A stretch of 64,000 nucleotides of DNA from assembly GCF_012396365.1 (NCBI RefSeq), contig NZ_JAAXPG010000016.1, positions 62,001-126,000 of the forward strand, given 5' to 3'. Shown here in pieces: positions 58,162-64,000 of this stretch (position 1 is the stretch's first letter; each line of letters starts with the position of its first letter). The translations under genes were made by a program, and so were the position numbers. The notes beneath the pieces are model-generated. The model did no database searches. It was given only the letters and a program-made list of their open reading frames with translations, and had not been told where the DNA came from. This DNA comes from Nocardiopsis alborubida (GTDB lineage: Bacteria > Actinomycetota > Actinomycetes > Streptosporangiales > Streptosporangiaceae).

Positions 58162-59691
58162 TCAGGCCATGCGTTCGCGCAGTTCGCGTTTGAGGATCTT
58201 GCCGGAGGCGTTGCGCGGCAGCCCGGCCACCACCCGCACCTCCTTGGGCGCCTTGAAGGCCGCCAGTCGGGCGCGCACGTGCTTCACCAGGTCGTCGGGC
58301 AGGGTCTCGGGGTCGGCCTCCCCGGTGGGCACCACGAACGCGGTCACCGCCTCGATCCATTTCGCGTCGGGCACACCGACCACCGCGGCCTCGGCCACTC
58401 CGGGGTGGGTGTACAGGACGTCCTCCACCTCACGGGAGGCCACCAGCACGCCGCCGGTGTTGATGACGTCCTTGATCCGGTCCACCACCTCGATGTAGCC
58501 CTCGGCGTCGGCGCGCACCAGGTCGCCGGAGTGGAACCAGCCGTCCCGGAACGCCTCCTCGGTCTCCTCGGGCTTGTCCCAGTAGCCCTGGCACAGCTGC
58601 GGCGACCGGTACACCACCTCGCCCAGCTCGCCCGGTGCGACGTCGCGCCCCTGACCGTCCACCACCCGCAGTTCCACGAACAGGGCGGAGCGGCCCGCGG
58701 AGGCGGGGCGCGCGTCGTGCTCCTCGGGGCGCAGGACGGTGGCCAGCGGGCCGATCTCGCTCTGCCCGAAGCAGTTGTAGAAGCCCAGTCCGGGCAGGGT
58801 CGAGCGCAGCCTGTCCAGCACCGGGCCGGGCATGACCGAGGCCCCGTAGTAGGCCTTGCGCAGGCTCGACAGGTCGCGCCGGGCGAAGTCGGGGTGGCCC
58901 GCCATCGCCACCCACAGCGTGGGCGCGGCGAAGAAGGCCCCGTGCCCCGCCGTCTCGATCCGCTCCAGCAGGTCGGCGGGGTCGGGGGACTCCACCAGGG
59001 TGTTGCGCGCCCCGACCGCCAGCCACGGCATGAGGAAGACGTGCATCTGCGCGCTGTGGTAGAGCGGCATGGCGTGCAGGGGCTCGTCGTCGGCGGACAG
59101 GTCCAGGCCCGCCACGCAGGACAGGTACTCGTGCACGAGCGCCCGGTGGGTCATCATCGCGCCCTTGGGGCGGGAGGTGGTGCCGGACGTGTACAGCAGC
59201 TGCACCAGGTCGGTGTCGCGGACCTCGGCGTCCAGTTCGGGCACCGGCCCCTCCAGGCTGTCGGCGAGCAGCGAGCCGGGGCCCTCCCGCAGCTCCAGCA
59301 CCTGTTCCACACCGGTCTCGGCGCGCAGCGCGTCCACGGCCGAGCACAGGGCGGGGTCGGCAAGGACGATGGTGCTGCCCGACTGCTCCAGCAGGTAGGC
59401 CAGTTCCTCTCCCTGGAGGGCGAAGTTGACCGGCACGTGGACCAGCCCCGCCCGGGCGCAGGCCAGGAACCCGACGAGGTAGGCGTCGGAGTTCCTGCCG
59501 TAGGCCGCGACCCGGTCGCCCCGGACCGCGCCGAGGCCGAGCAGGCGTGCGGCGGCGCGGGTGACCGCGGCGTCCAGGGCGGCATAGGTCCAGGTGCGCC
59601 CGCCGAAGACCAGCGCGGTACGCCCGGGGGTGCGTGCCGCGCTGCGCCGGAGGATGTCGTCCACGGTGCTGGATGTCGTCGAACCGGTCAT
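58162..59691 (-). CDS. Fatty-acyl-CoA ligase (AMP-binding enzyme)
   Basis: The 509-residue adenylate-forming enzyme has the P-loop-like YTSGTTSRPKGAMMTH, FNCFGQSEIGPLA-like core NCFGQSEIGP, HSGDLVRADAEGYIEVVDRIKDVINTGG and the catalytic lysine in NASGKILKREL. It activates a carboxylic acid to its CoA thioester. The chain-length preference cannot be read. ATG 59691 has GGGAGG upstream. It ends convergent to the fusion gene, and the hydrolase lies 170 bp upstream on the same strand. Confidence 0.92.
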   Translation of the reverse strand: MTGSTTSSTVDDILRRSAARTPGRTALVFGGRTWTYAALDAAVTRAAARLLGLGAVRGDRVAAYGRNSDAYLVGFLACARAGLVHVPVNFALQGEELAYLLEQSGSTIVLADPALCSAVDALRAETGVEQVLELREGPGSLLADSLEGPVPELDAEVRDTDLVQLLYTSGTTSRPKGAMMTHRALVHEYLSCVAGLDLSADDEPLHAMPLYHSAQMHVFLMPWLAVGARNTLVESPDPADLLERIETAGHGAFFAAPTLWVAMAGHPDFARRDLSSLRKAYYGASVMPGPVLDRLRSTLPGLGFYNCFGQSEIGPLATVLRPEEHDARPASAGRSALFVELRVVDGQGRDVAPGELGEVVYRSPQLCQGYWDKPEETEEAFRDGWFHSGDLVRADAEGYIEVVDRIKDVINTGGVLVASREVEDVLYTHPGVAEAAVVGVPDAKWIEAVTAFVVPTGEADPETLPDDLVKHVRARLAAFKAPKEVRVVAGLPRNASGKILKRELRERMA

Positions 59692-59861
59692 GTCCTGCCT
59701 CCCGACCGTAGGTACGGCCCCTGGGGCCGTCGGCAGCACCCATCCTGCGGCGCGCCGGGCCGCGCTGGCAACACCCGGCCGTGTCCGGTGCCCGCCATGG
59801 CGAGGCGCGCGGCGGGCAGGCCCCGCCGCGCCCGTACGCGGTACCGCCGTGGCGGCACGGG

Positions 59862-60689
59862 TCAGCTCTTGAGGAACTCCAGCAGGTCCTGGTTGAACCT
59901 CTCCTTGTCGCCCGGGACGAGGGCGATGCCGTGGGAGCCGCCCTCGTAGACCTTCAGGGTGGCGTCCGGGATGATCTCCGCGGACTTGCGGCCGGTGGCG
60001 TCGATCGGCACGACCTGGTCGTCGTCGCCGTGCACCACCAGGGTCGGGACGTCGAAGCGGCGCAGGTCCTCGGTGAAGTCGGTGTGGCCGAAGGCGTCCA
60101 CGCACCTCACGCCGGCCTCGATGGCCTGGTGCATGGCCATGAACCAGAAGGCGTCCCTGTTGCCCTGGGTGACCCTGTTGCCGGGGCGGTTCCCGCCGAA
60201 GAAACCCTCCGCGGTCTCCCTCCAGAACTGCGAGCGCTCCCTGAGGACGCCGTCCTTGATCCCGGTGAGGACCTCCTCTGGCACGCCCTCGGGGTTGGTG
60301 TCGGACCTGACCATGACCGGCGGGACCGCGGACAGCAGGACGGCCTGGCGCACGCGCCGGGTGCCGTGGCGCCCGATGTAGCGGGCGAGCTCGCCGCCGC
60401 CCATGGAGTGGGCCACCAGCGTGGCGTCCTGGAGGTCCAGGTGGTTCATGAGGTCGTTGAGGTCGTCGGCGAAGGTGTCGAAGTCGTAGCCGTTCCAGGG
60501 CTGGCCGGAGCGGCCGTGGCCGCGGCGGTCGTGGGCGAGGCCGCGGAAGCCGTTGTCGGCCACCCACTTCATCTGGTCCTCCCACGCGTCGGCGTTGAGC
60601 GGCCAGCCGTGGACGAAGACGACCGGACGGCCGCTCCCCCAGTCCTTGTAGAAGATGTCGACGCCGTCGCGGGTGGTCACGTAGGCCAT
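59862..60689 (-). CDS. Alpha/beta hydrolase (non-heme chloroperoxidase type)
   Basis: The 275-residue protein has the oxyanion loop VFVHGWPLNADAW, the nucleophile elbow VAHSMGGGE, the acid in VVHGDDDQVVP and the His in GGSHGIAL. It matches the cofactor-free haloperoxidase/arylesterase group, for which peroxide-dependent halogenation is a side activity and ester hydrolysis the likely role. ATG 60689 has AAGGAGACAG upstream. Divergent from a ketopantoate-reductase-like gene. Confidence 0.92.
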   Translation of the reverse strand: MAYVTTRDGVDIFYKDWGSGRPVVFVHGWPLNADAWEDQMKWVADNGFRGLAHDRRGHGRSGQPWNGYDFDTFADDLNDLMNHLDLQDATLVAHSMGGGELARYIGRHGTRRVRQAVLLSAVPPVMVRSDTNPEGVPEEVLTGIKDGVLRERSQFWRETAEGFFGGNRPGNRVTQGNRDAFWFMAMHQAIEAGVRCVDAFGHTDFTEDLRRFDVPTLVVHGDDDQVVPIDATGRKSAEIIPDATLKVYEGGSHGIALVPGDKERFNQDLLEFLKS

Positions 60690-60951
60690 GAGAACTGTCT
60701 CCTTGTGCGGATGGGGCCTCGCCCCGGGTCGCGCCGTGCTCACCCCCGGGACGGGGCGCACGGGCCACGTCCAGATTTCCCTCCGCGCTGACCTGTGAAA
60801 ACCCCGGTTCCGCAAGCATGGCGCAGGCTTTGCGAGAGTGCGGTGGCACCCGGGTCGCCCCGCCCGCACGGGGACGGAGCGCACCCCTTGCCACGGCGGA
60901 TCCCATGGCCCTACGTTGTCGGTTGTCGTGCAACCACCGGGCGGGAGCAGC

Positions 60952-61872
60952 ATGAGGATTCTTGTCGTGGGAGCCGGAGCGGTCGGCGGCTACTTCGGAG
61001 CGCACCTGGTCAGGGCGGGCCGGGACGTGGACTTCCTCGTCCGCCCCGCCCGCGCCGCGCTCCTGCGCAAGCACGGCCTGCGCGTGCGCGACGTGCGGGG
61101 ACGGGTGGAGGCGGTGCCGGTCCGCACGGTCACCGCGGACCAGGTGGGCCCCGGCTACGACCTGGTGGTCGTGGCCGTCAAGTCGTACGGGTTCGACGAG
61201 GCCCTCAAGGACCTGTCCCCCGCCGTGGGCCCCCGGACGGCGGTGCTGCCCTTCCTCAACGGCATGCGCCACGTCGACGCCCTGGTCGAGCGCTTCGGCG
61301 CCGACCGGGTCTACGGCGGCGTCGCCATGGTGATGACGCGCCTGGGCGACCTGGGGGAGATCGTCCAGGTCGGCACCATGGGCCAACTGGTCTACGGGCC
61401 GCTGGGCGGGCGCCCCGTCGTCGCACCGCAGGACGTGCACGCCGCGCTGGACACCGGGGACCACACCGCCACCTCCGCCGCGGACATCCGCCAGGAGCTG
61501 TGGGACAAGTGGGTGTTCCTGGCGACCCTGGGCGCGTGCACCTGCCTGATGCGCGGCCCCATCGGCCGGGTCAACAGCGCGCCCGGCGGCCAGGAGTTCA
61601 CCGCCGCGGTGTTCGCCGAGGCCATCGCCGTGGCCACCGCCTCCGGCCACCCGCCGGGCGAGGCGGCCCGCGAGAGGGCCGACGCGGTCATCGCCGACAC
61701 CACGGCCTCGACCACGACCTCGATGTACTGGGACCTGACCCACGGCAACCCGGTGGAGGCCGACCACATCATCGGCGACCTGGTCTCCCGGGGACGGGAA
61801 CTGGGCGTGCCCACGCCGCTGTTCTCCCTGGCGTACACGCACCTGGGCGTCTACGAGCAGGGACGTACGTAG
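60952..61872 (+). CDS. Ketopantoate reductase family protein (PanE/ApbA-like)
   Basis: The 306-residue protein has the NADP Rossmann motif ILVVGAGAVGGYFGAHL, VVVAVKSYGFDEAL, PFLNGMRHVDAL and the conserved Lys of the family in ELWDKWVFLATLGACTC. A C-terminal helical domain (TTSMYWDLTHGNPVEADHIIGDLV) follows. It may reduce 2-ketopantoate or a related 2-keto acid; many genomes have several paralogues. ATG 60952 has GGGAGC upstream. Confidence 0.88.
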   Translation: MRILVVGAGAVGGYFGAHLVRAGRDVDFLVRPARAALLRKHGLRVRDVRGRVEAVPVRTVTADQVGPGYDLVVVAVKSYGFDEALKDLSPAVGPRTAVLPFLNGMRHVDALVERFGADRVYGGVAMVMTRLGDLGEIVQVGTMGQLVYGPLGGRPVVAPQDVHAALDTGDHTATSAADIRQELWDKWVFLATLGACTCLMRGPIGRVNSAPGGQEFTAAVFAEAIAVATASGHPPGEAARERADAVIADTTASTTTSMYWDLTHGNPVEADHIIGDLVSRGRELGVPTPLFSLAYTHLGVYEQGRT

Positions 61873-62019
61873 TACCGGTGGCACGGTGTTCCCGACAGCG
61901 CGGTGTTCCAGTGGCACGGCGGTCCCGGCGGCCCGGTCGCGCCCCGCCACCGGCGCGGCTACCCTCGCAGCGTGCCCCGCCGCACGGGCGGTCCGGCGCG
62001 CCGCCAGGTTCGGAGTCCC

Positions 62020-63462
62020 ATGCTTCCCCGTCGTCTCGTTCTGCTCCCCTGCGTCCTCCTGCTGTCCGCGTGCGGAGGCGCCCCGGCCCCGGGGACGGGG
62101 GCGGAGACGGAAACGGCCGCCCCCGAGGAGGTCCGGGAGTACGAGACGGCGCCCGTGCCCGAGGGGGAGGGCAGTGCCGTGCCCGACGACGTCAACGGCG
62201 ACGGCTTCCCCGATCTGCTCTTCACGACCCGCTACGACCCGGACCCCGAGGCGGGGTTCCCCTCCCATCGCCTGATGACCGTCCACGGCTCACCCGAGGG
62301 CCCGGACCCGGCCACCCGCACCGTCTGGAGCCCGTACACGGTGCTCCCCGCCACCTCCTCCGGGACCGGGGGAGAGGGCGCCCGGCCCGGCACGGCCGAC
62401 CTGGACGGCGACGGCTTCGCCGACATCCCGGTCCTGGTCCACGCCGACGACGAACTGGGGTTCGGCATGGCCGCCAGCGGGCGAGGACCCGGGGCGATCG
62501 TGTGGGGCGGCCCCTCGGGCCCCGACTCCGAAACCCCTCCCACCCCGATCACGCTCCTCGCCGGGGAGGGGTGGCAGGACGCCTTCACGGCCCTGGCGAA
62601 CGGTGACTTCGACGGCGACGGCGCCCCCGACCTGGCCGCCGCCAAGGCGTCGGCGAACGGTGAGGCCTCGCGCCTCATGGTCATGTACGGTCCCTTCGAC
62701 CGGGACGGCACTCCGGCGCGCAGCGCACAGCGGACGGTGGACGCACAGGTCGGCGGCCTCGTCGCCGAACCCCCCGCCCCCGGCGGCGGCACGTCACGGC
62801 TGCTGTTCCAGCACGGCGACGACGGAGGGCAGTCCGAGAACACACTGCTGCTGACCGGCCCCGGCGATCCCGCGCGGTGGGAGTCGGTGGAGCTGGTCTC
62901 CGGTTCGCTGGCCGCCTTCGGCGACCTGAACAGCGACGGGGAGGGCGACCTGGCCCTGGGCGACAGCGGCAGCCGCAACGACGAACCGGGGTACAGGACG
63001 GAGCCGCCCGAGGTCGACCAACGGGTGAACGTCTACCTCGGCCCCCTCAACGCGGAGGCGGCCGCCCCCCTCGCCGCGGACATGCCCACGGGCGACTCCT
63101 CCCCCGGCTACGGCGCCAGTCGCGCCATGGCCATGTGCGACCTGGACGGCGACGGCACCGACGTCCTCGCGGTCGGCCGCGACGGCCACGGCGTCGACCT
63201 GCTGCGCCACACCGGTGACGGGATCGAGGTGGACGGCGCGGAGCCGCTGGTCCGCCGGGGCCCCGAGGACGGCCCCCTCGCCGCCGGAGACGCGGCCGGA
63301 CGGGTGGCCGGCCTCTTCTCCTGCGCGGACTACGACGCGGACGGCGCCGACGAACTCGCCCTGGCCCACGACCTCGAAGGCACCCGGGACACGCCCGTGC
63401 GCTGGTGGATCACCGGTGACGGGGGCGAGGATGAGGCCTCCTTCGACAGCGCCGCGTTCTAG
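62020..63462 (+). CDS. FG-GAP/VCBS repeat lipoprotein
   Basis: The 480-residue protein has a lipoprotein signal (LVLLPCVLLLSACGG, Cys near residue 19) and at least five calcium-loop FG-GAP-type motifs: DDVNGDGFPDLLF, ADLDGDGFADIPVL, GDFDGDGAPDLAAA, GDLNSDGEGDLALG and CDLDGDGTDVLAVG. These form an integrin-like beta-propeller on the cell surface. Binding partner unknown. ATG 62020 has CGGAG upstream; earlier in-frame starts add a basic tail that would spoil the signal peptide. Confidence 0.9.
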   Translation: MLPRRLVLLPCVLLLSACGGAPAPGTGAETETAAPEEVREYETAPVPEGEGSAVPDDVNGDGFPDLLFTTRYDPDPEAGFPSHRLMTVHGSPEGPDPATRTVWSPYTVLPATSSGTGGEGARPGTADLDGDGFADIPVLVHADDELGFGMAASGRGPGAIVWGGPSGPDSETPPTPITLLAGEGWQDAFTALANGDFDGDGAPDLAAAKASANGEASRLMVMYGPFDRDGTPARSAQRTVDAQVGGLVAEPPAPGGGTSRLLFQHGDDGGQSENTLLLTGPGDPARWESVELVSGSLAAFGDLNSDGEGDLALGDSGSRNDEPGYRTEPPEVDQRVNVYLGPLNAEAAAPLAADMPTGDSSPGYGASRAMAMCDLDGDGTDVLAVGRDGHGVDLLRHTGDGIEVDGAEPLVRRGPEDGPLAAGDAAGRVAGLFSCADYDADGADELALAHDLEGTRDTPVRWWITGDGGEDEASFDSAAF

Positions 63463-63490
63463 GGATCGTCCCGGGCCCGGAAGCGGCGCA

Positions 63491-63534
63491 CGAAGCCGGT
63501 GCGAAGCGGAACCGAAGCCGGTTCGAAGCGGACC
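63491..63534. repeat. 22-bp imperfect tandem repeat before the sapA-like gene
   Basis: Units 63491-63512 and 63513-63534 share CGAAGCCGGTNCGAAGCGGANC, differing at two positions. Four CGAAGC boxes alternate at 10- to 12-bp spacing about 66 bp upstream of the next start, so a regulatory site is possible. Confidence 0.6.
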
Positions 63535-63599
63535 GTGTCACAGTCCTTCCCGGCGTCCGCACGGAGCGGGTGCCGGTACCTAGGACGGAAGACTCCCCC

Positions 63600-64000
63600 A
63601 TGTTCAAGAAGTTCCGGACCGCCGCCCTGCTCACGGCGGCCCTGGCCACCGGCTCGCTGGCACTGGCCTCACCGGCGTCGGCGGCGGCTCCCGTGGCTGC
63701 CTACAACGGCGTCTGCGGCAGCGGCTACGGCGTCGTCGGCCACAGCAACATCGGTTCCAAGGGCACCCTCTTCCTGACCTACAACAACTCCAACGGCTAC
63801 AACTGCGCGGTCACCGTGCGGGCCAACCCCGGCGCGGCCGTGGAGATGACGGTCGGCCTCAAGCGCACCAGCGACCCCGCCAGCCAGGCCCGGGTGGACA
63901 GCGGCTACTACACGACCTACGCCGGTCCCGTCTACCGCAGCGCGGCCGGTGCGTGCGTGGACTGGTTCGGCAACATCAGCGGCACCAACGTGAACAACAA
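63600..64000 (+). CDS. sapA: SapA-like secreted protein, 5' part (continues past window)
   Basis: The first 133 codons of a secreted protein are visible. ATG 63600 begins a Sec signal (FRTAALLTAALATGSLALASPASA), followed by the motif VCGSGYGVVGHSNIGSKGTLFLTYN and NCAVTVRANPG. This resembles spore-associated protein A of Streptomyces, a small secreted protein of spore or hyphal surfaces. Two cysteine pairs are visible (CGSGY with NCAV, and AGACVDWFG). The stop lies outside the window. Confidence 0.8.
   Translation, partial: MFKKFRTAALLTAALATGSLALASPASAAAPVAAYNGVCGSGYGVVGHSNIGSKGTLFLTYNNSNGYNCAVTVRANPGAAVEMTVGLKRTSDPASQARVDSGYYTTYAGPVYRSAAGACVDWFGNISGTNVNN

Noticed and set aside
55853-58360. 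835-codon minus-strand open frame opposite the CPBP/barrel fusion gene
   Set aside because: The product is low-complexity Gly/Gln/Arg sequence without motifs. The opposing frame has coherent membrane helices and catalytic motifs.
1-64000. tRNA, rRNA or known riboswitch genes
   Set aside because: No cloverleaf with a GTTCGANTC arm, rRNA segment or recognisable riboswitch core was found on reading; a covariance-model scan would be needed to exclude small RNAs.

Overview
This window is chromosomal DNA from a high-GC actinomycete, most likely Nocardiopsis or a close relative in the Streptosporangiales. The evidence is very high third-position GC, many GTG starts, a mycothiol-dependent formaldehyde pathway, XRE-DUF5753/DUF397 pairs, DUF6879, a SARP regulator and a SapA-like secreted protein. 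No rRNA, tRNA, CRISPR array, transposase or integrase was seen.

Layout. 0-4.2 kb: tail of an S9 peptidase, a DUF3159 protein, an MFS exporter and a membrane-anchored type-B carboxylesterase that lacks the catalytic-serine segment. 4.2-9.7 kb: a detoxification/redox neighbourhood (carboxymuconolactone decarboxylase, GNAT, pirin, luciferase-like monooxygenase, DUF5996, YcaC-like hydrolase) with several palindromic operators. 10-16.5 kb: a decayed DUF2637 gene, a membrane protein, a DHA2 efflux pump, a GltS-type symporter and a DAO-family oxidase, the last divergent from an RpiR regulator across a clean palindrome. 17.5-25 kb: two methyltransferases, a GNAT and an accessory island with two XRE-DUF5753 regulators (partners DUF6879 and DUF397), a 40-residue double CxxCxGxG protein and an orphan RiPP-type PIMT-like methyltransferase. 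Two start regions in the island share the same TGCAAC direct repeat.

25-32.9 kb: L-rhamnose catabolic operon rhaI-rhaD-rhaB with two LacI-type operators, the divergent lysE/lysG pair and an F420-type LLM oxidoreductase. 33-37 kb: a perfect AT-rich 21-bp inverted repeat, then a beta-lactamase regulatory locus that resembles Streptomyces cacaoi blaA-blaB, divergent from two tandem class A beta-lactamase lipoproteins. 37-44.7 kb: DUF3817, secreted PI-PLC, a small membrane protein, a Tat-exported amidase, a large SARP regulator and a divergent SDR. 44.8-47.9 kb: MarR, a membrane protein with a duplicated operator, and the mscR/MBL formaldehyde operon.

48-64 kb: a putative glycosyltransferase, a Bcr/CflA efflux pump behind a structured leader, a PNPOx-like protein, gene remnants (one alkD), a SigB/F/G-type sigma factor, a CDF transporter, and a TetR gene divergent from an unusual fusion of a CPBP protease and a glycoside-hydrolase-like barrel. 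It ends with an acyl-CoA ligase, an alpha/beta hydrolase, a ketopantoate-reductase-like protein, an FG-GAP lipoprotein and a SapA-like protein cut by the window end. Most units are short operons with a local regulator, joined by 4-nt ATGA/GTGA overlaps and separated by strong GC hairpins.
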